Below the pieces are notes generated by a model that saw only the letters and a list, made by a program, of their open reading frames with translations, was not told the DNA's origin and searched no databases. A stretch of 64,000 nucleotides of DNA from Candidatus Leptofilum proximum (GTDB taxonomy: Bacteria; Chloroflexota; Anaerolineae; Promineifilales; Promineifilaceae): assembly GCA_016710325.1 (NCBI GenBank), contig JADJXK010000002.1, forward strand, positions 1,178,001 to 1,242,000, read 5' to 3'. The stretch's first letter is position 1. Each line of letters begins with the position of its first letter. This document shows positions 56,322 through 64,000 of this stretch, one piece after another. Position numbers and translations under genes: made by a program.

Positions 56322-57080
56322 TCAGAAAGGCTTCAACTTCGCCGGATTGGCTTCGCGGATGAGAGCACGGGCCAAAATGAGCGTGGGGTCGATGAGGGGC
56401 AGACCGGCAGTGGACAGTTCGCCAAAGGCCAGGGGCAGCTCGGTGCAGCCCAGGATGATCGCCTCGGCTCCAGCCGCTTGAAGCGCGGCAGTGCCCGCCA
56501 GAAGATTGTCGCGTGCCTGGTTGGTTACCACACCGCACGCCTTGAGGCCGTAGGTGGGATCATAAATTGCCGGGTGGATTTTTTCGGTTTGCAGAGAGAA
56601 TGGGGGGAGAACGGCCGTAAACCCCAACGGCACCAGCACGTCCACATACACACCGGCCCGGTACGTCCCCGTGGTAGAGAGCACGCCAATTTGCTTCACT
56701 CCGGGCAAACGATCTTGCAAAAAACGGCCGACCTCCTCAATCATGTGCAGCAGCAGCACGTCACAATTTGCCGCTGACAGTTCGGCCTGAATCTGCTTAA
56801 AAATGCGCGGCGCGTGAGCTGTGTTACAGGGGATGCCCACCACACCCGCCCCCATTGCGGCCAACTGCATCACCTGCGCAGCCAGAGCATACGCCGGATT
56901 TTCGTTCACCTGCCCCAGCAAAAACTCGGTGCGATCCACAATGGCGCCGGGCTGCGACCAGTTGAGCACGGTGAGATGATCTTGATCAAGGTTAACGGCC
57001 GTTTGCGCCGCAATCTTGCCCAGAAGATCAATCCCGGCATATGGCCCCACACCGCCAACCACACCGATCCATTTTTCCAT
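56322..57080 (-). CDS. Aspartate/glutamate racemase family protein
   Basis: 252 residues from ATG 57080 (MEKWIGVVGGVGPYAG); upstream frame extension to 57140 is read from a repeat. Two catalytic Cys are in place: C85 ('VGIPCNTAH') and C212 ('LGCTELPL'), the two-base mechanism of PLP-independent racemases. Similar in size and motifs to aspartate racemase. The substrate (Asp or Glu) is not decided. It is preceded by an octad palindrome (57088-57152) and the C25 peptidase gene on the same strand. Confidence 0.88.
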   Translation of the reverse strand: MEKWIGVVGGVGPYAGIDLLGKIAAQTAVNLDQDHLTVLNWSQPGAIVDRTEFLLGQVNENPAYALAAQVMQLAAMGAGVVGIPCNTAHAPRIFKQIQAELSAANCDVLLLHMIEEVGRFLQDRLPGVKQIGVLSTTGTYRAGVYVDVLVPLGFTAVLPPFSLQTEKIHPAIYDPTYGLKACGVVTNQARDNLLAGTAALQAAGAEAIILGCTELPLAFGELSTAGLPLIDPTLILARALIREANPAKLKPF

Positions 57081-57087
57081 GGCCAAA

Positions 57088-57152
57088 ATTGGTAATTGGG
57101 TAACTGAGTAATTAACCAAGCCAATTACCCAATTACTCAATTACCCAATTAC
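57088..57152. repeat. Octad palindrome between racemase and C25 peptidase genes
   Basis: Left AATTGGT-AATTGGGT-AACTGAGT-AATT, 9-base centre, right AATTACCC-AATTACTC-AATTACCC-AATTACTT. Same architecture as the heptad palindromes but mostly with an 8-base unit. Confidence 0.85.
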
Positions 57153-57161
57153 TTCTGTCCC

Positions 57162-60100
57162 TTACGGTTTAATCGCGACCGGCAGGTAAATCAGCGCCGG
57201 GCTGCCCTTGGCCGCAAAATACGGCAGGCCATAAGACAGCGCCACCGAAACGTTGCCGCTGGGATCCACTGCCTGGGCAAAGTACTCAATTTCCGTGTTC
57301 ATCGGCACAGAGACAACGCCGGTTGCCACCTGAGTCTGCGGATCGTAGGTCAGCTCGGCCAGTTTCCAGGTCGTCGACGGCAGTTCACGGTACAGCATCA
57401 CAACGCGGTGCATCGCGCCGCTGTCATCCGTCACCTGCACCTGGAAGGTTACCTGGCTGGCCACCCGCTCAGCCCACACGTTCCAGATACTCGGCGCAAT
57501 AAAATCCTCGCTGGCAAATGGCGTGTGGTACACCTCAAATTGCAGGTTGTTGTATAGGCGCTGCGTGCCAATCGTCTGGCTTCCCCCGCTGGTGCTGGCA
57601 AACTGCCCCGGAATCATCACCAACCTCTCCACCGACTCACCGTCGATGGAGAGATAACGGTTGATGCTGCCCAAAGCCACCGGATACCAGTAATCCAGCG
57701 GGAAGAGCGGTTCTTCCTGAATCAGGCCAATTTCTTCGGTGATAAGCTGGGAAACGGCCGGATTAAAGTTCGGAATTTCGGTGAAGGAACCACCGACCAT
57801 CAGGGCGCCGTGAGCAATATTGCCCGGCTGGCTGATACCTTCGCTGGTCAGCGGCTGGATCGGCTTGCCGCCCGCCACGTAAACATCATCTTCGCCGGTC
57901 AGGGTGTAGTAGTTGCCCAGGAGGTTACTAGAAGAATCAAGAATCGTGTGCTGCTCGAAGGTGAAGTTGAAGTTCAGTGAAGTCGCCGTTAGCGACCCGC
58001 CTGCCACACTTTGCACCGGCACGTTCGCTGGAGCGATTTTGCCCCACAGCGAGTTGGTTGTGGTCACCGGCATATTCACCCGCAGCATGGGCAGCCCGTA
58101 CAGCGTCATCTCTTCCAGCACCTTTTCATCGTAGTTGCTAAAGGAACCACCGGCCAGCTGGTTGTAATACTGCTGCTTGGCCATGCGCAGCGCCTGGCCC
58201 ACCGTCTGCGGCCCTTCGCTCCAGTTGCCTAACGCGTTTACGTAGTTGGCCATCAATGCTTCAGAGTAAGCTACCAGGTCAGAATCGCCATAGCCAAAGC
58301 CGGTATTACCGATGAAGCTGGCCTGCTGGGCGTTAAACGCCTGCGCCCAATCCAGGTCGTTGAGGGTCGTACCATCGGGGATATTTAAACCAGAGTGGCA
58401 GCCCACTGTGAACACAATTGTGCCTTCATAGTCCGTGGCCGAAACGATTTCTGACGCAAACACATCCGGCGGATTAAAGGGGTAGAAACGATCATGCGCA
58501 AAATGTGAGTTGAGGGAAATCAAACCGGGCGCCACGGCGCGGCTAAACAGCTCATTTCTAAAGTCAGTGGCAGTCCACGTATTGTTAATGAAACTGCTCG
58601 AATTTTCTATGTCGATATTTTGCATGAGCAGGGTGTTGGTAATAACGTCAGCTTGATCCAAAAGGAAGTCATAGCCTGTTACCAGCGCGTTTTTCGGTTC
58701 CAAAACAGGCTGGCCGAGGAAGGAGTTAACCACACCGAGGATTTCCGTTGGGGTCTCAACTAAACGGCCGATTCCATACTGCGGCAGGTAAAACTCGCGA
58801 TCCTTAAACGGGAACGGAATGGGCGCCGCGTAATAATCATCCGTGAGGAAGTAGCGCAGTTCCAGCGAACCGGAAATCTCGGTGGATTCGGCGATAGGCG
58901 CGTAGTGGCGCTCATTGGCGATTAACGCTTCATCACGAATGCGCCGCTGCGGAATGATGCGATCCTCGCCGACCAGCACGATGTATTCCAGGTTCGGGTA
59001 AGCGGGCAGCAGCGAGTAAATAGCTGATTTGATGTGTGTGGTAACGCAGTTGGCTTCCAACGGATTGCCCGGCTCACCAAACGTCGGATCTTGCCAGCTG
59101 TCATAAGCAAACTTAAAAGATGAGAAAGCGTAACCCGGCAGGTCAGCCAGATCAAAGACAACCCCGTCCACGTTGCTGTTAGCCGCAAGTGCATCTAACT
59201 GAGTGAACAATGTAGTGATGGTAGCCGCTTCACCAGGATAGAGATCGGTCATCTCGGCCGAATTGGCCAGGATGAGCGTGCGAACCGTTGAATCTTCGGC
59301 GGGTGTGGCTACCTCATCAAAAAAGTCACAGGAAACAGGCGGGTAGGGGTCCACCGGCGGGGTGACGCTGATGCTGAGTTCAAACGTGGTGCCTAAAACT
59401 TGTGGATTCTGCGGCGCCACGGCCAGGTAATACGAGCCTGCCAGTTCCTGCACATCGTAGTTGATCACTTCATCCGTCAGGTCAGGCTGGATGGAAATCG
59501 CCACCAGGGTGCCGATGTTGCCCACCTGGCCGATGTTGCTGATCTGGCCGATGTTGCTAATCTGGCCAATGTTAGAAATCTGGCCGATGTTGCTGATCTG
59601 GCCCAAATCAACCAGGTCGCCAATGTTGCTGATTTGACCAATGTTGCTGATTTGACCAATGTTAGAAATCTGGCCAATGTTGCTAATCTGGCCGATGTTA
59701 CTAATCTGGCCCAGGTCACGAATCTGGCCGCTTTCCTCGTCGATGGCCGGAGCAAAGAGGTAGAGGTTGTAATCGCCGGTGAGGTTGGTCAGCTTGGTGT
59801 CGATGGTGGAACCGGCTTCGGCGACGTCAAATTTGTACCACTGTACGGCCGTTTCTGACTCCACAGATCCCACAACCGTAGTGTTCGGCGGCACTTCCTC
59901 GGCCGTGTAGCGGAATGACTTGCTGGGGAAATCTTCTTCGCGGATAAACACATCCAGAAAGCCGTTGTCGTCGTTGAGCACCAGGTTATTGGCGGAGGAG
60001 TCAAAGGTGATGAGACGGCCGTCGGCCGACACATCGGGCGCACCCACACCGCCGTTGCTTTCCGCGCCATCAAACGCCAACGACACGCGCCACGTCTCGC

Positions 60101-61295
60101 CGCTAAGCAGGTTGTGCCAGAAAATGTCACCTACGCTGTTGAAATCATCGGCTGCAAGATTAGCCGCCGTAGAACGAAAAACCACAGCCTGGCCGCTGTC
60201 CGCCACCTGGCTCAAATCGGAACGACCCTGGGCTTCATTGCCATTGCTGTCTACCGAAACGCGTTTGATATTGCCCGTGAGCCGATTGTAAGCAAAAACG
60301 TCGGCCAACCCATTGGTGTCGCCGGGTACCATGTTGTTGGCCAGGCTAGAAAACGTGACAACCTGGCCGTTATAAGAGATGGATGGCTCAAACGATGCGC
60401 CGAATACTTCATTTCCGGCCGTGTCTAGCGAAACGCGCACCGTCTGGCCCGTCACCAGGTCGTGCACAAAAATGTCGGCAACACCGTTGGTGTCTTGACC
60501 CTGCGGGAGCAAATTGGTGGCTTGAGACTGGAAAGCAACGTAACGGCCGTCTCCCGAAATCACCGGATTTGTCGACGGGCCATTGCTTTTTGTTCTGCCA
60601 GAAGAGAGAGAAACCAGCTGCAAAGTAAAGCTGTTTGTGTCGTAAACAAAAATATCGGCGATTGTGTCTGGATCATTCGAGGTCAGGTTTGAGGCTTCGG
60701 AGACAAAGGCAATTTTGCTGCCATCCGCTGAGATGGAAGGTAAGTAGGAGGGACCATTACCAATTGCAAAATCGATACTGCTCATGGAGATGAGTTGCAG
60801 CTGGCCGGAGGGGAAGTCGCTATCATACAGAAAAACGTCTGACGACAGATTGTCATCACCTGGTTCCCCATTCGTTAAATCATCCGCCAGCGTTTCAAAA
60901 ACCACGTAACGGCCGTCTGCCGAAATATCTGGATTTTTGGAGTCGCCATTTGGGCTGCCAGTCTGCGAAAAACCGACCACCCGCGTGATGACGTTTGTTT
61001 GCAGATCCTTCAGGAAAATGTCCTGAAAGCCATTGTTATCAAACAGCGGGTCTAGGTTGGTGGCTTTGGAGGCGAAGGCAATAAAACGGCCGTCTGCCGA
61101 AATTGCCGGAATGGTGGAATCTCCATTCCCCTCTTCGTTGGATTGCGAAACCGAAGCGCGGCTGGTGGTAGGTAATGCTACCCCACCCACCTCGGCAGCA
61201 GGTTTGGCAGCGACACGGCCGTTCACCACCAGACCTACCAACACCACCACGCTAAAAAAGATCGAGCCAAAGAATGCCAGGTATCTACTTCTCAT
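57162..61295 (-). CDS. Secreted multidomain C25 (gingipain-type) cysteine peptidase
   Basis: 1377 residues. Signal peptide/anchor residues 1-30. Residues about 55-490 hold TolB/PD40-like beta-propeller repeats, each with 'ISADGRYVVF'-type and 'DIFLKDL'-type motifs. A PPC-like beta domain follows ('VQWYKFDVAEAGSTID'). Residues about 527-594 are tandem hexapeptides (ISNIGQ). Residues about 640-1010 form a caspase-like C25 domain with His in 'LISLNSHFAHDRFYP' and Cys in 'VFTVGCHSGLNIPDG'. The C-terminal part is beta-rich, with an Ig-like domain. It is likely an extracellular protease or adhesin; no sorting signal was recognised. Confidence 0.85.
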   Translation of the reverse strand: MRSRYLAFFGSIFFSVVVLVGLVVNGRVAAKPAAEVGGVALPTTSRASVSQSNEEGNGDSTIPAISADGRFIAFASKATNLDPLFDNNGFQDIFLKDLQTNVITRVVGFSQTGSPNGDSKNPDISADGRYVVFETLADDLTNGEPGDDNLSSDVFLYDSDFPSGQLQLISMSSIDFAIGNGPSYLPSISADGSKIAFVSEASNLTSNDPDTIADIFVYDTNSFTLQLVSLSSGRTKSNGPSTNPVISGDGRYVAFQSQATNLLPQGQDTNGVADIFVHDLVTGQTVRVSLDTAGNEVFGASFEPSISYNGQVVTFSSLANNMVPGDTNGLADVFAYNRLTGNIKRVSVDSNGNEAQGRSDLSQVADSGQAVVFRSTAANLAADDFNSVGDIFWHNLLSGETWRVSLAFDGAESNGGVGAPDVSADGRLITFDSSANNLVLNDDNGFLDVFIREEDFPSKSFRYTAEEVPPNTTVVGSVESETAVQWYKFDVAEAGSTIDTKLTNLTGDYNLYLFAPAIDEESGQIRDLGQISNIGQISNIGQISNIGQISNIGQISNIGDLVDLGQISNIGQISNIGQISNIGQISNIGQVGNIGTLVAISIQPDLTDEVINYDVQELAGSYYLAVAPQNPQVLGTTFELSISVTPPVDPYPPVSCDFFDEVATPAEDSTVRTLILANSAEMTDLYPGEAATITTLFTQLDALAANSNVDGVVFDLADLPGYAFSSFKFAYDSWQDPTFGEPGNPLEANCVTTHIKSAIYSLLPAYPNLEYIVLVGEDRIIPQRRIRDEALIANERHYAPIAESTEISGSLELRYFLTDDYYAAPIPFPFKDREFYLPQYGIGRLVETPTEILGVVNSFLGQPVLEPKNALVTGYDFLLDQADVITNTLLMQNIDIENSSSFINNTWTATDFRNELFSRAVAPGLISLNSHFAHDRFYPFNPPDVFASEIVSATDYEGTIVFTVGCHSGLNIPDGTTLNDLDWAQAFNAQQASFIGNTGFGYGDSDLVAYSEALMANYVNALGNWSEGPQTVGQALRMAKQQYYNQLAGGSFSNYDEKVLEEMTLYGLPMLRVNMPVTTTNSLWGKIAPANVPVQSVAGGSLTATSLNFNFTFEQHTILDSSSNLLGNYYTLTGEDDVYVAGGKPIQPLTSEGISQPGNIAHGALMVGGSFTEIPNFNPAVSQLITEEIGLIQEEPLFPLDYWYPVALGSINRYLSIDGESVERLVMIPGQFASTSGGSQTIGTQRLYNNLQFEVYHTPFASEDFIAPSIWNVWAERVASQVTFQVQVTDDSGAMHRVVMLYRELPSTTWKLAELTYDPQTQVATGVVSVPMNTEIEYFAQAVDPSGNVSVALSYGLPYFAAKGSPALIYLPVAIKP
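59515..59715 (-). repeat. 18-base tandem repeats coding for ISNIGQ hexapeptides
   Basis: About ten units of an 18-base sequence (GATGTTGCTGATCTGGCC and variants on the plus strand), interrupted once by a LVDL variant. They differ mostly at synonymous positions, so the peptide is under selection. Confidence 0.93.
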
Positions 61296-61357
61296 AATTT
61301 CCTCTCAATACAACTGTGACTGTTTACAATACAAACACTAACTTTGCATTTTCAATT

Positions 61358-61425
61358 GTCATTCCCGCGAAGGCGGGAATCCACTCCGGTAAACAAGATG
61401 GATACCCGCCTTCGCGGGTATGACA
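61358..61425. repeat. Long imperfect inverted repeat of the TCATTCCCGCGAAGGCGGG type
   Basis: 61358-61384 and 61399-61425 are inverted copies (25 of 27 positions) separated by 14 bases; each arm is itself a small palindrome (CCCGCGAAGGCGGG). This is a widespread dispersed bacterial repeat. It lies in the 293-base gap between two minus-strand genes; nothing else is seen in that gap. Confidence 0.9.
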
Positions 61426-61588
61426 TGCATTCTGGTCAGATACATCGTGAATACAAGGACAAAGATAAAACAGCTAAAACAAACGGCTTTGCCGCCATTT
61501 TTCACCCACATTTTACTGGGCCAGGGTCGCGCTCTTCTGTTTTCTATTTATCAACAGGGCTGGTAACTGCAACAACCCAGGTGACCAC

Positions 61589-64000
61589 TCAGTTAAGATT
61601 GTAGGTTTTCTGCAGGGCTTGTACGGCCGTTACATCCAGCGCCGCATCCAGGTGGGTAAAGGATGCCTGGGCCTGACCCAACAACTGCCGGGCCTCGGCC
61701 TTCTGCCCCTGGGCCAGCAGCGCCCGCGCCAGCCAGAAGCGGCTGCGGGCCAGCTGGTACTCATCAGACAGAGTATCCAGCAGATTCACACTCTGGCGCA
61801 GATAGGTTACGGCCGTAGTCACGTCATCCTGCGCCAGGGCAATTTGCCCCAGCACACACCAGCAGCAAGCCGCTTCCCCCACCATCTCCAGCTCGTCGGC
61901 TACCTGGATGCCCTCTGTAGCCCAGGCCGTGGCCTGGCCAAAATCGCCGTCCAGCAGCGCCGCTTCGGCCAGGTAACGCAGCGCCTCCGCCAGAAAATCT
62001 TTAGACTGCACCTGGTCGTAATAATGACGGCTCTGGTGCAGATGGTGGTACGCCTGCGCTGTGTCTTGGCGCAGCACAAACGTCGCCCCCAGGTTCATGT
62101 GGAATACCCCCACCACCCAGGCTGAACCACCGATTTTCTCCGCCAGCTGCAAACCTTCTTGGTAATAAGACAGCGCTTCTTCGATCTGGCCCCGGTTTTT
62201 GGCAATGCCGCCCAGGTTATTGTACGCCGCCGACTGGTTGTAGATGTCGCCAATCTGCTCAAAAATGCGCAGCGCCTGGCGGTAGTGGAAGTCGGCCTTG
62301 CGCCAGCGGCCCAGGTTAAAGTAGGCGTTGGCAATCAGGTTGTGGGAGGTCGCCTGGCCCTGCACGTCGCCCGCCTGCTGGTACAGCTCAAAGGCCCGCT
62401 GGAAGCGCTCAATGGCTTCATGGCTGTCGCTGCGCAGGGCGGTGATGCCCAACAAGTTGTACGCCCGCGCTAATGCCGTCACTTCACCCAGCTGCTCAGC
62501 AATTTCAAGGGCAACAAGACACTGCTCCAGCGCCTCATCCTGCTGCCCCTGCCGGATATGAATGAGCCCGGCAATGAGCAAAATTTGGGCATATTCGGCC
62601 GTTTCGCGCTGCGTTTCGTCGGCCAACCCTTTTTCAATCCAAGTAAACGCCTGGGGATACTCCCCCTTCAACTCATGCAGCCGGGCGCGCCAGCGGCACA
62701 CGGCCGTTTTCCCCGCGGCATCCTGGTTGCTTTCGGCCAGTTCGTAGGCGATGGGCAAATGTTCCAGGGCCTGTTCGTACTGGCCCGTGCCGATGTAGAG
62801 CTGGCTCAAAGCCAGGTGGATTTTTTGCCGGGCGGCGGCCGTGGCCGTACCGTCCAGCTGCCTGGCACAGTGGCGCGCCTTCAGGAAATGGTCGATGGCG
62901 TCCTGGTTGGCCGACAAATGCTGCGCCTGTTCGCCGGCCAGCAGCTGGTATTTCAGCGCTTGCGGCCAAGCCTCGCCCATGTAGGCATGGTGGGCAATCA
63001 GCGGCGGCAGGCTGTCCACATCGCCCCAGCCGGAGGTACGGCCGTCTTCCAGAAACGCCGCTACCAGCCGGTGATACGTCTTGCGTGAGCTCACTGCCAG
63101 GCTGTTGTAAGCCACCTCTTGCAGCAGCGAATGGATAAACGAATAGACCCGCTCCGGGTTGCGCTGCGCCTCGCGAATCATCTCCACCAGCTGCAACTCG
63201 GACACGTAGCCATCCAGCGGCTGGTCATTCCGGCTGCGGGTAACGTGTTCCAGAACGTCAAACGGGAACGAGCGTCCCACCACCGAAGCCACCTGTGCCG
63301 TCCAGCGGCACAGCTCCTCCAACCGGTCCAGGCGGGCCAGCAGCACGCCTTCCAGCGTTTCCGGCACGGTAATCGCCGCCACGGTCTGGCTGAACTGCCA
63401 ACGGCCGTTTTCCTGCTGCGTCAACAAGCCATCGTTAATCAGCGAGCGCAGCACTTCTTCCAGGTAAAGCGGATTGCCCTCGGCACGATCCAGAATCAGG
63501 GTTTCGGCGCCAGTGGGCCATTCATCAATGGGCACCAGGCTGTGCAGCAGCTGCCGGGCATCGTCGCGTGACAGCCCTTCGACGCGAATTTCGGTGTAGT
63601 AGAGGCCGTGCGCCTCGGCCAGCGTACTGCGCAGCTGCCAGCTGCCTTTCTCGCGATCCGGGCGGAACAGCAGCAAAAACAGCAGGGGCAGCTGCTCCAC
63701 CAGCGGCAGCAGGAAAGTGAGCAGGTCCAACGAGGCGTTGTCCATCCAGTGAATGTTGTCGAACCAGATGATAAACGGCCGTACCCGCGCCTGGGCCATC
63801 AACAGCGTGCGAATGGCGATAAAGGTGTGCTGCCGCAGCGCCGAACCGTCCAGGTAGCGCACTTTTTGCGCCAGCGTCTCGTCCAGCGGCAGCTTGAGGA
63901 AGTTAGCCAGGTACGGCAGGCTGTCGGTGGCTTCATCGGCAGACAAACTTTGATAAAGCGAGCGGACCAGCGCCTCGAAGGCCTGGGTTTCGTCAGACTC
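61589..64000 (-). CDS. AAA/STAND ATPase with TPR repeats (partial, 5' end beyond window)
   Basis: The frame is open to the right edge (64000), so the N-terminus, probably including the Walker A and any cyclase or kinase domain, is missing; 803 codons are visible. The N-terminal visible part shows a Walker B-like 'RPFIIWFDNIHWMDNAS' and 'LLFLLLFRPDREKGSW' of the AAA_16 ATPase module found in LuxR/adenylate-cyclase/kinase-linked regulators, then 'VPETLEGVLLARLDRL'. From about 350 residues before the end, tetratricopeptide repeats follow ('ARAYNLLGITALRSDSHEAIERFQRAFELYQQAGD', 'AAYNNLGGIAKNRGQIEEALSYYQEGLQLAEK'). It is a large signal-transduction ATPase; input unknown. Confidence 0.88.
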   Translation of the reverse strand, partial: ESDETQAFEALVRSLYQSLSADEATDSLPYLANFLKLPLDETLAQKVRYLDGSALRQHTFIAIRTLLMAQARVRPFIIWFDNIHWMDNASLDLLTFLLPLVEQLPLLFLLLFRPDREKGSWQLRSTLAEAHGLYYTEIRVEGLSRDDARQLLHSLVPIDEWPTGAETLILDRAEGNPLYLEEVLRSLINDGLLTQQENGRWQFSQTVAAITVPETLEGVLLARLDRLEELCRWTAQVASVVGRSFPFDVLEHVTRSRNDQPLDGYVSELQLVEMIREAQRNPERVYSFIHSLLQEVAYNSLAVSSRKTYHRLVAAFLEDGRTSGWGDVDSLPPLIAHHAYMGEAWPQALKYQLLAGEQAQHLSANQDAIDHFLKARHCARQLDGTATAAARQKIHLALSQLYIGTGQYEQALEHLPIAYELAESNQDAAGKTAVCRWRARLHELKGEYPQAFTWIEKGLADETQRETAEYAQILLIAGLIHIRQGQQDEALEQCLVALEIAEQLGEVTALARAYNLLGITALRSDSHEAIERFQRAFELYQQAGDVQGQATSHNLIANAYFNLGRWRKADFHYRQALRIFEQIGDIYNQSAAYNNLGGIAKNRGQIEEALSYYQEGLQLAEKIGGSAWVVGVFHMNLGATFVLRQDTAQAYHHLHQSRHYYDQVQSKDFLAEALRYLAEAALLDGDFGQATAWATEGIQVADELEMVGEAACCWCVLGQIALAQDDVTTAVTYLRQSVNLLDTLSDEYQLARSRFWLARALLAQGQKAEARQLLGQAQASFTHLDAALDVTAVQALQKTYNLN

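Noticed and set aside
59477..59755. Tandem 18-base repeats considered as a CRISPR-like or satellite array
   Set aside because: They are in frame in the C25 peptidase gene, vary mainly at synonymous sites and have no spacers.

Overview
The window looks like a chromosomal segment of a member of the Chloroflexota (Anaerolineae/Caldilineae-like). This is inferred from the gene set: menaquinone genes, TPR/AAA ATPases, WxL-type surface proteins, R2lox, 'PTPTP'-linker lipoproteins and HAAS/PadR pairs. It also fits the moderately high G+C and the very short intergenic gaps. No rRNA, tRNA, CRISPR array or prophage was recognised. The octamer ACGGCCGT occurs about a hundred times by manual scan, inside and outside genes, like the HIP1 palindrome of cyanobacteria.

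Layout. 1-8.6 kb: a partial gene, a candidate structured RNA, a TrhA/hemolysin III protein and heme O synthase. Next comes a WxL-type surface-protein locus whose DUF916-like partner gene is split by a fresh insertion sequence (3096-4534, 5-bp target duplication). An IS701-type element and a lone receiver protein follow. 8.6-16.9 kb: a TetR gene and a menaquinone cluster menF - four-helix-bundle gene - menD - cytochrome P450 - SDR - menE. 16.9-28.5 kb: a MazF-type toxin-antitoxin pair, an internally deleted MFS gene, PadR/HAAS, an enolase-superfamily enzyme, a GSDH-CHRD secreted protein, folC and lon. 28.5-37.9 kb: a sugar ABC cluster (two binding proteins, two permeases, one two-domain ATPase) divergent from a response regulator and an ABC-ATPase/histidine-kinase fusion. 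37.9-54.8 kb: transglutaminase-like protein, HtrA, thioredoxin-TPR, RluA, BtrH-like protein, a histidine kinase, a large membrane AAA protein, a second four-helix-bundle gene, lipoproteins, YchF, a DUF5706 (Pycsar-effector-like) protein and R2lox. 54.8-64 kb: a strongly promoted structured RNA, P1 peptidase, a racemase, a 1377-residue secreted C25 (gingipain-type) peptidase and a partial ATPase/TPR regulator.

Two observations stand out. First, palindromes whose arms are built of tandem 7-base units are scattered through the window. Some sit in frame inside menD, menE and menF; others supply the last codons of tetR and folC or the first codons of menD. Both copies of the four-helix-bundle (23S-IVP/S23 family) gene lie between such complementary heptad arms, each between two genes of the same direction. 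This suggests an uncharacterised mobile cassette (arms plus four-helix-bundle protein) with non-autonomous palindromic derivatives. Second, the soluble histidine kinase at 36318-37919 carries a sugar-ABC nucleotide-binding domain with altered catalytic residues as its input domain. The adjacent divergent transporter has a spare binding protein and permease without an ATPase. A transporter-like sensor feeding the neighbouring REC-HTH-REC regulator is a plausible undescribed signalling system.
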